Assembly: GCA_035294085.1 (NCBI GenBank) | Contig: DATGLP010000023.1 | Coordinates: 1-64,000, forward strand | Direction: 5' to 3' | DNA from: Acidimicrobiales bacterium | GTDB lineage: Bacteria; Actinomycetota; Acidimicrobiia; Acidimicrobiales; Bog-793 | Length of the DNA: 64,000 nucleotides | Shown here: positions 14,103 to 22,572 of the stretch, one piece after another | Position numbering within the stretch: the first letter of the stretch is position 1 | Layout: every line of letters starts with the position of its first letter | The notes under the pieces: generated by a model | Databases searched by the model: none | The model's input: the letters and a program-made list of their open reading frames with translations, nothing else | Told to the model about the DNA's origin: nothing | Made by a program: the position numbers and the translations under genes

Positions 14103-15037
14103 GGCGGGCCCCCTGACGCGGCCGACTCGAGGCGCTCGACGACCCGGGCCCGGAGCGCCTCGGGAGCGCACACCTCGACGGAGTCGCCCAGCCCGAGGAC
14201 CCAGGCGACGAAGGCCTCCTCGTCGCCGACACGAAAGGCGAGGCGCACCGAGCCGTCGGGGTGGCGGGCCACGACGGCGTCCTCGCCGACGAGCGCCACG
14301 ACGTCGCGCGCCTCGCGCACGTCGACCTCGACGACGACCTGCGACGCCCCCTCGCCATCGGAGAGCCGGAAGGGCGACAGCCGGAGCTCGGCCTCGAGGT
14401 CGAAGCCGTCCGGGCGCTCGAAGGCACCGGGCTCGCCGAGCGTCGGCTCGTCCTCGATCCGGTCCACGCGGAAGGTGCGCAGCCCCCGGCCCTCGGCCGA
14501 GGCGTCCCGGCCGATCAGGTACCAGCTGCCGGACCGGAAGGCGAGCCCGTAGCCGGCGACGGTCCGTCGCCGGCCGCGGTAGGAGAAGGAGGCGTACGCC
14601 CGCGTGCGCAGGGCCTCCTGGAGGGGACCGAGCGCCGGGAGGGACGGCAGGACGGCGATCGGAGCGAGGTCGGGCAACGGCGAGCCGAGCTTCGCCTGCA
14701 CCCCGCGTCCGACACCGCCCTCGAGGCGCACGGCGGCGAGCGCGAAGGCGAGCGCCTCCTCCTCCGCCGCGTCGAGCCCGAGCTCGGGGAGGTAGTACTG
14801 CTCGGGCGGGATCCGGTAGCCGACCTGGTCGTCGGCGTCGATCCGCTCGACGACCACGGGGATGCCGTTATCCCGAAGCGTCCGCTTGTCGCGCTCGAAG
14901 GCCTGGCGCAGCGCTCCGGGCTGCGCCGGGTAGCCGGCGACCTGGTCGCCGATCTCGCGCAGCGACAGCGGACGAGGCGTCTCGAGCAGCACGAGCACGA
15001 GGTTCGTGATGCGTTCCAGCCTGCTGAGGCGCGCCAC
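14099..15037 (-). CDS. pafB: WYL-domain transcriptional regulator, PafB-like
   Basis: A protein of 312 residues with an N-terminal winged helix (R-L-S-R-L-E-R-I-T-N-L-V, then S-L-R-E-I-G-D-Q-V) and a WYL core that includes A-S-F-S-Y-R-G-R-R-R-T-V and S-G-S-W-Y-L-I-G-R-D, followed by R-T-F-R-V-D-R-I. The WYL domain is a ligand or nucleic-acid sensor. It overlaps pafC by four bases, matching the conserved pafBC pair. The GTG start has TAGCAT eight bases before it, so it is probably leaderless. The proteasome ligase gene pafA, often nearby in relatives, is not here. Confidence 0.88.
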   Translation of the reverse strand: MARLSRLERITNLVLVLLETPRPLSLREIGDQVAGYPAQPGALRQAFERDKRTLRDNGIPVVVERIDADDQVGYRIPPEQYYLPELGLDAAEEEALAFALAAVRLEGGVGRGVQAKLGSPLPDLAPIAVLPSLPALGPLQEALRTRAYASFSYRGRRRTVAGYGLAFRSGSWYLIGRDASAEGRGLRTFRVDRIEDEPTLGEPGAFERPDGFDLEAELRLSPFRLSDGEGASQVVVEVDVREARDVVALVGEDAVVARHPDGSVRLAFRVGDEEAFVAWVLGLGDSVEVCAPEALRARVVERLESAASGGPP

Positions 15038-15132
15038 GGCAGGCCATGCTACGGGCGCGACGGCGTCGCCCGGAAGGAACGCCGGCGCGAAGGTGGCCGC
15101 CGCCGGCTGCGCGCCGCGGCTCGCGCGGACCG

Positions 15133-15600
15133 TCAGTGGGTCGGGAACACCCGCGTGAGGCGCCACGGGACGCGCCGGACGAGCAGGGTGACGAGGACCC
15201 GCACGTCGTGGAGCCGCACCACGACGAGGGCGTAGCGGTGCGGACCGGGACGCTCGGCGCGCGCCAGCTCCACCTCCCCCGGACGGAAGTCGTCCTGGTA
15301 GGCGACGACGCACAGCCCGACGCGAGGCGGGCCCGCGATGCTCGTACCGCGGATGGGCGGGCGCGCCTCGACGAGCAGCCGGGCGAGGTCGTGGGCGCTG
15401 AAGTAGCGGACCCCGGCGAAGCGCCCGCGGTCGTGCACCGCATCCCTGGCGACTGCGAGCGCTCGGAAGCACGGGCTCGTGCTCGTACCGAGGGTGTTGC
15501 GCGGCGAGGTGCACGCCGCGAGCGAGCAGGACGCCAGCACGACCGCGCTGGCGAGGGCGAGGCGGCGCGCCGCACGCGGCACCCCGTGCACGGCGCTCAC
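15133..15600 (-). CDS. Small lipoprotein of unknown function
   Basis: A protein of 155 residues with a lipoprotein signal: L-A-L-A-S-A-V-V-L-A-S-C-S-L-A-A-C, with the lipidated Cys near 30. The mature part has a mixed alpha/beta look with V-R-Y-F-S-A-H-D-L-A-R-L-L and a strand-rich end R-Y-A-L-V-V-V-R-L-H-D-V-R-V-L-V-T-L-L. I do not recognise the family. The GTG start overlaps the stop of the YbhN-type gene by GTGA, so it belongs to that operon and probably acts at the same membrane. Confidence 0.7.
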   Translation of the reverse strand: MSAVHGVPRAARRLALASAVVLASCSLAACTSPRNTLGTSTSPCFRALAVARDAVHDRGRFAGVRYFSAHDLARLLVEARPPIRGTSIAGPPRVGLCVVAYQDDFRPGEVELARAERPGPHRYALVVVRLHDVRVLVTLLVRRVPWRLTRVFPTH

Positions 15601-16757
15601 GGCGCGATCCTCCCGCCGCGCACCGGCGTGCTCGGGGCAGCCGGAGCAGCGACGCCCCCGGCGATGCGGCGAGCCGCCGACTCGCCGCCGACCGCCGGCG
15701 GCGGCCGCTCGGCGACGAGGGCGCGCTGGGCGCGATCGTCCTGACGCCGCTGGACGAGGGCGAGGCCGAGCCAGGTGAGCCAGCCGACGGGCAGGTAGCC
15801 CCAGAAGCTGACGATCCGGTAGCACACGACCGCGGCGACCGTCGACGGCTCGGAGCCGCCGAGGGCGACGAGGGCGATGGTGAGGCTCCCCTCGACGAGG
15901 CCGAGGCCGCCGGGGGTGATCGGCAGGTTCGCCGCCAGCTGGCCGGCTCCGTAGGCGAGCAGCAGGCCCCGCCACGGCACGCCGGCCCCCACGGCGAGGA
16001 AGCTCGCGACGAGCGCGCCGCAGTCGAAGAGCCAGTTCCCAAGGGCGTAGCCGATCGTCGCCACGAGGTCGCGCCAGCCGAGCCGGACCGCGTTGAGGCG
16101 AGCGAGGACCTCGTCGACGATGTCGACCCCGCGTCGCTTCGGTCGCCCGGTGAGCCGACGGGACACCTGCAGGAGGCCCACGGCGAGGCGAGCGAGCCAG
16201 GCGCGCTGCCAGACGACGGCGTCGGCGACGACGGAGAACGCGAGCACGCCGACCACGACGCCGATGAGGTTGTAGCTCGCGCCCTCGCGCTCGGCGAGGA
16301 GCACGCCGAGGACGGCCATGAGCGCGAGGGCGAGCGCCGCGCACACGAGCGTGGCGAGCAGCGTCCAGCCGGCCAGGACGTCGTCGGCGCCGCGACGCCG
16401 GTAGCGGCGGAAGGCGTAGATGCTCGCCACGGCCGGACCGCCGGGGACGGAGTTGGCGATCGCACCGGCGGCCAGGCTCAGCGCGGTCGCGTAGCCGAGC
16501 CCGATCCCGACCCCACCCGCCGCGAGGAGCCGCCGCTGCAGCAGCCCGAAGGAGGTGAAGGAGGCGACCTCGAGCCCGATGGCGAGCAGTAGCCACCCGA
16601 CGTGGAGGCGACCGAGCGCGCTCGACGCGCCGACGAGCTCGCCCTTCTGGCCGTTCAGGGCCCACAGCGCGAGCGCGGCCAGACCGAGACCGACGAGGTA
16701 GCGGCCGATACGCCAGGCCGCGAGCAGGCGGGCGGATCGCGCGCGGCCCTGCGACAC
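15597..16757 (-). CDS. YbhN/UPF0104 (LPG-synthase-like) integral membrane protein
   Basis: A protein of 386 residues with about eight hydrophobic helices. The UPF0104 landmarks are present: A-N-S-V-P-G-G-P-A-V-A-S (about 110) and L-P-I-T-P-G-G-L-G-L-V-E-G (about 300). These correspond to the flippase-like fold of lysylphosphatidylglycerol synthases, without the soluble synthase domain. Relatives are often found with glycosyltransferases and lipid-modifying enzymes. A TACGCT box lies five bases before the GTG start. It is divergent from the cyclopropane fatty acid synthase, consistent with a membrane-lipid context. Confidence 0.78.
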   Translation of the reverse strand: MSQGRARSARLLAAWRIGRYLVGLGLAALALWALNGQKGELVGASSALGRLHVGWLLLAIGLEVASFTSFGLLQRRLLAAGGVGIGLGYATALSLAAGAIANSVPGGPAVASIYAFRRYRRRGADDVLAGWTLLATLVCAALALALMAVLGVLLAEREGASYNLIGVVVGVLAFSVVADAVVWQRAWLARLAVGLLQVSRRLTGRPKRRGVDIVDEVLARLNAVRLGWRDLVATIGYALGNWLFDCGALVASFLAVGAGVPWRGLLLAYGAGQLAANLPITPGGLGLVEGSLTIALVALGGSEPSTVAAVVCYRIVSFWGYLPVGWLTWLGLALVQRRQDDRAQRALVAERPPPAVGGESAARRIAGGVAAPAAPSTPVRGGRIAP

Positions 16758-16846
16758 GGCGCAGCGTAGCGAACCGCCGCCGCGCCGAGGTGCACCTCCC
16801 TCGCTACCATGCCTGCGCGCCGGCATCGGCGCGAGGGGGTACGACC

Positions 16847-18169
16847 TTGTCCAGGCGGAGGAGGGCGACGATCGCCGAGGCCGTCGCGCCAGCGATCGAG
16901 GCGCTGATCGGTCCGGACCTGCCCGTTGGGGTGCGCTTCTGGGACGGCAGCGCCCTCGGAGCCGCGGACGCCCCAGCCGCGATCGAGGTCCGCTCGCCCC
17001 TCGCCCTGCGCTACCTCCTGTGGTCGCCGGGCGAGCTCGGCCTGGCCCGCGCCTACGTCAGCGGCTCGATCGACGCCCGCGGTGACCTCTACGAGATCCT
17101 CGCGCTGCGCGACCGCGTCGCGGCGGCGCAGCGACCTCGCAGGCCGCTGCGCGCCGCCGCGGCCGCGCTGCACGCCGCGAGCCGTCTCTCTGCGCTCGGC
17201 CCGCCCCCGCCGGTCCCCCGCGAGGAGGCGCGCCTCTCGGGGCGCCGCCACTCCAAGCGGCGCGACGCCGCGGCCATCGCGCACCACTACGACATCTCGA
17301 ACGACTTCTACCGCATCGTCCTCGGCGAGACGATGACCTACTCCTGCGCGTACTTCGCCCACGAGGACCTCGGCCTCGACGACGCGCAGCACGCGAAGCA
17401 CGACCTCATCTGCCGCAAGCTGGGGCTGCGCCCAGGCATGCGGCTGCTCGACGTCGGCTGCGGCTGGGGCTCGATGGCGATGCACGCGGCTCGCCACTAC
17501 GGCGTCGAGGCGGTTGGCATCACGATCTCGCGCGAGCAGGCAGAAGAGGCCCGCCGGCGCGTCGCGCAGGCGGGCCTCCAGGGCCGCGTCGAGATCCGCC
17601 TCCAGGACTACCGCGAGGTCTCCGACGGCCCCTACGAGGCGATCTCGTCGATCGGGATGTTCGAGCACGTGGGGCTGAAGCGGCTGAGGGAGTACTTCGA
17701 CGCCCTCGCGGCGCTCCTGCCCGCGGGCGGCCGCCTGCTCAACCACGGCATCTCCCGGCCGAGCGCGACCCGACGCGCTCGCTTCGCTCGGCGCTCGTTC
17801 ATCGACCGCTACGTGTTCCCCGACGGGGAGCTGCACGAGGTGGGCAGTGTCGTCTCGGTCATGCAGCGCTGCGGGCTCGAGGTGCGCGACGTCGAGTCGC
17901 TGCGCGAGCACTACGCGCGCACGCTTCGTTCCTGGGTGGCGAACCTCGAGGCGAGCTGGGATGCCGCGAGCACCCTCGTCGGCGAAGGCCGCGCCCGGGT
18001 GTGGCGTCTGTACATGGCCGCCTCGGCCCTCAACTTCGCGGCCAACCGGACGAGCGTGCACCAGGTCCTCGCCGTGCGCCCGGACGCCACCGGGCGCTCG
18101 GGGATGCCGCGGACGCGCGTCGAGCTCCTCGGCTGGGATCGGGCCGACGAGGTCGCGCCGACGACCTAG
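16847..18169 (+). CDS. cfa: Cyclopropane-fatty-acyl-phospholipid synthase family methyltransferase
   Basis: A protein of 440 residues. The N-terminal domain is followed by A-A-A-I-A-H-H-Y-D-I-S-N-D-F-Y and the SAM motif L-L-D-V-G-C-G-W-G-S-M-A. G-I-T-I-S-R-E-Q and S-I-G-M-F-E-H-V-G are active-site signatures, and F-I-D-R-Y-V-F-P-D-G-E-L is the family's C-terminal landmark. The enzyme adds a methylene across double bonds of membrane phospholipid acyl chains. The start is assigned to TTG at 16847, with GAGGGGG eight bases upstream; a longer frame to 16790 has no such site. Confidence 0.9.
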   Translation: MSRRRRATIAEAVAPAIEALIGPDLPVGVRFWDGSALGAADAPAAIEVRSPLALRYLLWSPGELGLARAYVSGSIDARGDLYEILALRDRVAAAQRPRRPLRAAAAALHAASRLSALGPPPPVPREEARLSGRRHSKRRDAAAIAHHYDISNDFYRIVLGETMTYSCAYFAHEDLGLDDAQHAKHDLICRKLGLRPGMRLLDVGCGWGSMAMHAARHYGVEAVGITISREQAEEARRRVAQAGLQGRVEIRLQDYREVSDGPYEAISSIGMFEHVGLKRLREYFDALAALLPAGGRLLNHGISRPSATRRARFARRSFIDRYVFPDGELHEVGSVVSVMQRCGLEVRDVESLREHYARTLRSWVANLEASWDAASTLVGEGRARVWRLYMAASALNFAANRTSVHQVLAVRPDATGRSGMPRTRVELLGWDRADEVAPTT

Positions 18170-18220
18170 AGGACGCTCCGCCCCACGAGGCGAGAGCACC
18201 GGTGCGCACGACGACGTCCG

Positions 18221-19825
18221 TCAGCTCGCGGGGGGCGCCGTGCGCGCCGAGGCAGACGGCGCGGCGCCCGGCGGCGCGGGCGCGCCGGCGCGGATTGCGC
18301 CCGCCACGGCGAACCAGTCCGAGCGCAGGCCGAGGACGCCAGCGAAGCGCGACCCGGTGGTCTCGACCGTCCGGCGCGAGCCCCGCAGCACGACGCGCAG
18401 CACCCGACCCCCGAAGGCGCCTCGGCCGTTGCGTGCCGCGACGGCGATCTGCACGAGCCGACCGACGCGAAAGCGTCGGGCCACCACGCTCGCCGAGAGC
18501 ACGGCGCGCCAGGTGTGGACGGGATTGCACTCGAGGGGGTCGCCGGCCACGACGCATCGGTCGCCCGCGTCCGGGACCGCTGGGAAGGCGCCTGGCGCCG
18601 TCCAGCCTCCCGAGGAGGCCGAGTAGCGGGTGGCGACGATGCGTGAGGTGCCGCGCGCCACGCGCACCTCGCCGACCGTGTCGCGCACCGCGAGGTTCGA
18701 GACGGGGCTCTCGTAGTCGGCACCGACGTAGGCCTGGCAGAACGTCGAGTCGCAGATGTCGGCGTAGCCGTTCCAGCCACCCCCCTCGGCGTACGCGAGG
18801 ACGTACGAGCGCGCCGCGACCGCCTGCGCCTCGAGGGCCTGGAAGCCCCACGGCTCGCCCTGGGGCGCCCCGTCGCTCCCGCCGGCGCGCCCCCAGGCCG
18901 GCGACTCCTCGGCGGGGACCACGCCGTCGAGGTAGGACTCGAGGGGGACGACGTTGATCGTCCGCTCGTAGCCGTCGCGATCGTAGGCCTGGATGCGGCC
19001 GCGCAGCGCCTCGTCGAGGCCGTCGTGGCGGCAGAGGGTGAGCAGCTCGGCACGGGGGGCGCTCGGCGCCTCGCTCGCTGGGATGGCGACCGGGTCGACG
19101 AGCCCGGTCGCCACCGGCGCGCGCGTGCCGACGGCTCGCCGCGCTGCCGAGCAGGAGGGCCCCTCGAAGGCGCTCCAGGTCCCGTCAGGCTCGAGGCGCA
19201 GGTCGACGGCCTCCCCAGCCGGGACGCTGAGGGTGCTCGCGGGCACGAGGGGGCCGGTCGCAGACGGCGCCCCCGTCGTCGAGGAGGTGGCCGTGCTGGT
19301 CGTCGACGGCACGGTCGTGGTCGAGGACGAGCTCGTCGTCGACGAGAGGGCGGTGGTGGTCGACGGCGCGGTCGTGATCGAGGACGAGCTCGTCGTCGAC
19401 GAGGGGGCGGTGGTGGTCGACGGTTGGCTCGAGCTGGCCGAGACGACCACGAAGCCCGCCGCCGAGGTGATCACCGGGTCGAAGCCGACGTTCGTCGCGA
19501 GGTCGAGGTTCTCGAGGATGAGCACGCGCAGCGAGGGGTCCGGGCTGCGGCCGAGCGCCGCCAGGGTGCTCGGTGCCGTCCCGCCGTAGAAGTGGGTGAG
19601 GATCCGCTCGTAGCTCCAGTGGTAGCGAACGGCGTAGCCGAAGTCTCCCCACTGGCCCATGCCGATGCCGGGACCCCAGCCGTGCCCCACGAGGAGCAGA
19701 CGCGCGAGCGGCCTCGGCACGGCAGCGACGGGCAGAGCCGGGACGAACGAGGCGAGCAGCACCACGCCGCACAGCACCCCCATCGAGGCGCGCCGGCGCC
19801 CTCGGACCAGGATCCTCCTGTGCAC
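18221..19825 (-). CDS. Secreted SpoIID/LytB-domain protein with Ser/Thr linker
   Basis: A protein of 534 residues. An N-terminal hydrophobic segment (about 15-33) acts as signal or anchor. G-H-G-W-G-P-G-I-G-M-G-Q-W-G (48-61) and the following Y-E-R-I-L-T-H-F-Y-G-G-T are the usual SpoIID-family glycan-contact motif. Residues 130-190 are a Ser/Thr/Pro linker encoded by a duplicated 57-base unit. The SpoIID core follows, with V-V-P-L-E-S-Y-L-D-G-V-V-P-A-E and A-L-E-A-Q-A-V-A-A-R-S-Y. SpoIID proteins are lytic transglycosylases acting on denuded peptidoglycan. It starts at GTG 19825, next to the glycosyltransferase operon on the same strand. Confidence 0.85.
   Translation of the reverse strand: MHRRILVRGRRRASMGVLCGVVLLASFVPALPVAAVPRPLARLLLVGHGWGPGIGMGQWGDFGYAVRYHWSYERILTHFYGGTAPSTLAALGRSPDPSLRVLILENLDLATNVGFDPVITSAAGFVVVSASSSQPSTTTAPSSTTSSSSITTAPSTTTALSSTTSSSSTTTVPSTTSTATSSTTGAPSATGPLVPASTLSVPAGEAVDLRLEPDGTWSAFEGPSCSAARRAVGTRAPVATGLVDPVAIPASEAPSAPRAELLTLCRHDGLDEALRGRIQAYDRDGYERTINVVPLESYLDGVVPAEESPAWGRAGGSDGAPQGEPWGFQALEAQAVAARSYVLAYAEGGGWNGYADICDSTFCQAYVGADYESPVSNLAVRDTVGEVRVARGTSRIVATRYSASSGGWTAPGAFPAVPDAGDRCVVAGDPLECNPVHTWRAVLSASVVARRFRVGRLVQIAVAARNGRGAFGGRVLRVVLRGSRRTVETTGSRFAGVLGLRSDWFAVAGAIRAGAPAPPGAAPSASARTAPPAS
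19302..19415. repeat. Two 57-base direct repeats in the Ser/Thr linker of the SpoIID-like gene
   Basis: Copies at 19302-19358 and 19359-19415 differ at only a few positions and each begins GTCGACGGC; a third partial copy begins at 19416. The unit is a whole number of codons (19), so copy-number change lengthens the linker without a frameshift. Confidence 0.8.
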
Positions 19826-19838
19826 GGTGCATCAGATG

Positions 19839-20981
19839 TTACGCCTGAGGCTGGAGTGAATCGCCATCTCGGGAGGTGACGAGCGTGACGGCCTCGGCGA
19901 TCGCCGCGGCGAAGGCTGCCTCGGCCCGGTCGCGGCTGAACAGCGCCGCTCGGGCGCGTCCCCGCTGGACGAGCGCGGCCCGCAGGCCTGGATCGGTGAG
20001 GACGCGGCGGGCCGCAGCGGCGACGTGGGCCGGGTCCTTGCGCTCGAGCAGCACCCCGGCATCCCCGAGCGTGCCGGGAACCGCGGCGGCGGCGAAGGCG
20101 ACCACGGGAAGGCCTCGTGCCATCGCCTCGACCAGCGGGGCGCAGAACCCCTCGTGGTCGGAGCAGCACACGAAGACGTCGGCCGCCTCGTAGTAGGCCG
20201 CGAGCGCAGCGGTCGGCACCGAGCCCGGGAGGTCGACCGCGTCCTCGAGCCCGAGCGCGGCGACGAAGCGCTCAAGCGCGTCGCGGTAGGCGCTGCCCAT
20301 CTCCCGCCCGACGAGGTGCAGCCGGGCCCGTTCGTCGTAGACCTCCCGGTAGCAGGCGAAGGCGGCCACGACGTCGTGCTGAGCCTTGTGCGGGGCGAGC
20401 TGACCGACGAAGAGCCAGTCGCTCCCGCCCTCGGCGCGGCGTGCGGCGAGGCGCGCCCGCACCTGCGGGTCGGCGGGGGCGGCGACGTTGCCCGGCTCGA
20501 CGAGGACGGGCACCACGCGGGCGATGGCGAAGCCCGCCGCCTCGAGCTCGGCCGCGTTGTAGGGCGAGTCGGCGAACGCGAAGTCGACGATCGGCGCCAG
20601 CTCCCGCAGCTGCGCCCGCCCGAGTCGGGCCTCGTCGGCGAGCGGCGGGAGCCACCGCTCGACGAGGTGTGCCGGGGTGACGTTGTGGTAGTCGAGCAGC
20701 TTCCGTCCTGGGTGACGGGCGAACACCTCCGCCGCGGGACTGCCGATCGAGTGCTGGTAGCACAGCCAGTGCCGGTCGGGATCGGTGACCTCCAGCTCCT
20801 CGAGGGGGCGGACCCTGCCTGCGCAGCCGGGCCCGATGATCCGGGCGAACACGTCGGAGGCGTAGCCGAGGGAGCGCAGCAGCCGCTGGGCGGCGAAGGT
20901 GTGGTTGCTCACCGCGTCGTGCTCGACGATGGCCGGGATGACCTGGTCGATGCGGACCGGCGAGGGCGGACCCGAGCTCAT
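19839..20981 (-). CDS. Glycosyltransferase family 4
   Basis: A protein of 380 residues with the GT-B fold. The acceptor half has H-D-A-V-S-N-H-T and L-L-D-Y-H-N-V-T-P-A; the donor half has L-F-V-G-Q-L-A-P-H-K-A-Q-H-D, then C-S-D-H-E-G-F-C-A-P-L-V-E-A-M-A-R-G, the E-x7-E motif for nucleotide-sugar binding. It lies at the end of the wzm-wzt operon and starts inside the stop of the small 115-aa gene (overlap of four bases). The sugar transferred is not predictable. It probably acts on the polysaccharide exported by the adjacent ABC transporter. Confidence 0.88.
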   Translation of the reverse strand: MSSGPPSPVRIDQVIPAIVEHDAVSNHTFAAQRLLRSLGYASDVFARIIGPGCAGRVRPLEELEVTDPDRHWLCYQHSIGSPAAEVFARHPGRKLLDYHNVTPAHLVERWLPPLADEARLGRAQLRELAPIVDFAFADSPYNAAELEAAGFAIARVVPVLVEPGNVAAPADPQVRARLAARRAEGGSDWLFVGQLAPHKAQHDVVAAFACYREVYDERARLHLVGREMGSAYRDALERFVAALGLEDAVDLPGSVPTAALAAYYEAADVFVCCSDHEGFCAPLVEAMARGLPVVAFAAAAVPGTLGDAGVLLERKDPAHVAAAARRVLTDPGLRAALVQRGRARAALFSRDRAEAAFAAAIAEAVTLVTSRDGDSLQPQA

Positions 20982-21325
20982 CGGTCGCGGCGCGACCGCC
21001 ACCGCGCGATCCGTGCGGCGGCTCCTTCGACGCGTGCCAGCCCAGCGCGCAGGACGGGGCGGGCCGGTGCCGGCACGAGCAGCCGTGCGACGCGGCGGAG
21101 CGCGCGGGACCGCTCGGCGAGACGCGGGACTCGAAGCGCTGCGGCGGCGGCGAGCTCGAAGCGCTCGGCGAGGTCGGCGTCGCGCGACGCGTCCCAGTGC
21201 CCCTCGGCGGCGAGGCGAGCCACCTCTGCCTCGATCTCCGCCGCCAGCGTGCCGAGGTCGCACGCGGCGCGCCCGACCTCCTCGGTGGCAGGCGGCCGCG
21301 CCCGGCTCTCGCCGGCCGAGCTCAC
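20978..21325 (-). CDS. Small helical protein (115 aa) in the polysaccharide operon
   Basis: A protein with no recognised family. The first 65 residues are acidic and helical (L-A-A-E-I-E-A-E-V-A-R-L-A-A-E-G-H-W-D, then R-D-A-D-L-A-E-R-F-E-L-A); the last 50 are strongly basic (R-S-R-A-L-R-R-V-A-R-L-L, ending R-W-R-S-R-R-D-R). It has no signal or membrane helix. Four-base overlaps on both sides lock it between wzt and the glycosyltransferase, so it should be made at the same time as them. It may be a scaffold for the enzyme complex at the membrane; this is inference. Confidence 0.65.
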   Translation of the reverse strand: MSSAGESRARPPATEEVGRAACDLGTLAAEIEAEVARLAAEGHWDASRDADLAERFELAAAAALRVPRLAERSRALRRVARLLVPAPARPVLRAGLARVEGAAARIARWRSRRDR

Positions 21326-22566
21326 GGCAGCGTGCGGCTCGCGAGCGAGGGGCGGGCGTCGCCCGGCGCCACGAGCTCGACGCGCAGCGGCAGTGCCACG
21401 ATCCCCGTCGCCCTGCCAGGGTTCATCACCTCGAACTTGGCGGCGTTCTCGGCGACGTCGAGCACGGCGCCGCGCTCGTCGCGCACGTCGAGGCTCACCG
21501 TGAAGCTCCCGTCGAGGAGCGGCAGCGAGTCGAAGACGAACGAGAGGCTGCCGGCCCCCGGCGCCAGCGCGATCGGCTGCCCGAGCGCCCCGGTGGCGCT
21601 CGAGTAGACGACCTCGTTGCGCGCCGACAGGACGGTGATGCTGAAGCTCGCCGCCGCCACCGCCTCGGCGACCTCGAAGTCGACGTGGAGCGCGAGCGGC
21701 TCGCCGCTCACGACGTAGCTGCGCTCGGCCTGGCCGGGGTGCTCGACGCGCGTCCCGAGGATGCGCACCTGGCGGTGCCCGAGGCCCGGCGCGGAGCCGG
21801 CGACGCCCGGCTCGCCCTCCGGCCCGACCGCCCCGGCGTCGATCAGGATCCCCCGGAAGGCCTGGATCGCCTCGCCGGGGCTCGACATCGTGACGAGCTC
21901 CCCGCGGTCGAGCACCATGATCTCGTCGCACACCTGGCGCAGCAGGTCGGGAGAGTGGGCCACGACGACGATCGTGCGGCCCTCGCGCTGGAAGGCGCGG
22001 ACGCGCTCGAGGCACTTCTGCTGGAACCGCTCGTCGCCGACGGCCAGCACCTCGTCGACGAGCAGGACGTCGGGCTCGACGTTCACAGCGACCGCGAAGC
22101 CGAGGCGGACGTACATCCCCGAGGAGTAGTACTTGACCTGGTTGTCGATGAACTGGTCGAGCTCGGCGAACTCGACGATGGCATCGAAGCGGCGATCGAT
22201 CTCCCTCCGGGAGAGGCCGAGCAGCGAGCCGTTGAGGTAGATGTTGTCCCGGCCCGACAGCTCCGGCTGGAACCCCGCGCCGAGCTCGAGCATCGCGGCG
22301 AGCTGACCGCGCACGACGACCTGCCCGGACGTCGGCTGGAGGATGCCGGCGATGCACTTCAGCAGCGTCGACTTCCCCGAGCCGTTGCGGCCGAGGATCC
22401 CGACCGTCTTTCCCGCCTCGATCTGCGCCTCGACGTCCCGCAGCGCCCAGAAGTCCTCGTAGGGGATGTGACCGGCGTGGAGGACCCGCTCCTTGAGCGA
22501 CGTGTACTTCTCGTGGTACAGGCGGAAGCGCTTCGAGACCCGCTGGATGTCGATCGCGAGGGCCAC
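21322..22566 (-). CDS. wzt: Polysaccharide ABC exporter, ATP-binding subunit (Wzt-like)
   Basis: A protein of 414 residues. The nucleotide-binding domain (1-240) has Walker A G-R-N-G-S-G-K-S-T (59-67), signature Y-S-S-G-M-Y-V-R-L-G-F and Walker B V-L-L-V-D-E-V-L-A-V-G-D. After residue 265 comes a beta-rich extension typical of Wzt C-terminal domains, which in O9a-type O-antigen export bind the modified glycan end; that suggests recognition of a capped polymer here. It partners the permease encoded seven bases upstream. TagH-type teichoic acid export is the alternative. Confidence 0.88.
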   Translation of the reverse strand: MALAIDIQRVSKRFRLYHEKYTSLKERVLHAGHIPYEDFWALRDVEAQIEAGKTVGILGRNGSGKSTLLKCIAGILQPTSGQVVVRGQLAAMLELGAGFQPELSGRDNIYLNGSLLGLSRREIDRRFDAIVEFAELDQFIDNQVKYYSSGMYVRLGFAVAVNVEPDVLLVDEVLAVGDERFQQKCLERVRAFQREGRTIVVVAHSPDLLRQVCDEIMVLDRGELVTMSSPGEAIQAFRGILIDAGAVGPEGEPGVAGSAPGLGHRQVRILGTRVEHPGQAERSYVVSGEPLALHVDFEVAEAVAAASFSITVLSARNEVVYSSATGALGQPIALAPGAGSLSFVFDSLPLLDGSFTVSLDVRDERGAVLDVAENAAKFEVMNPGRATGIVALPLRVELVAPGDARPSLASRTLP

Positions 22567-22572
22567 GCCGGC

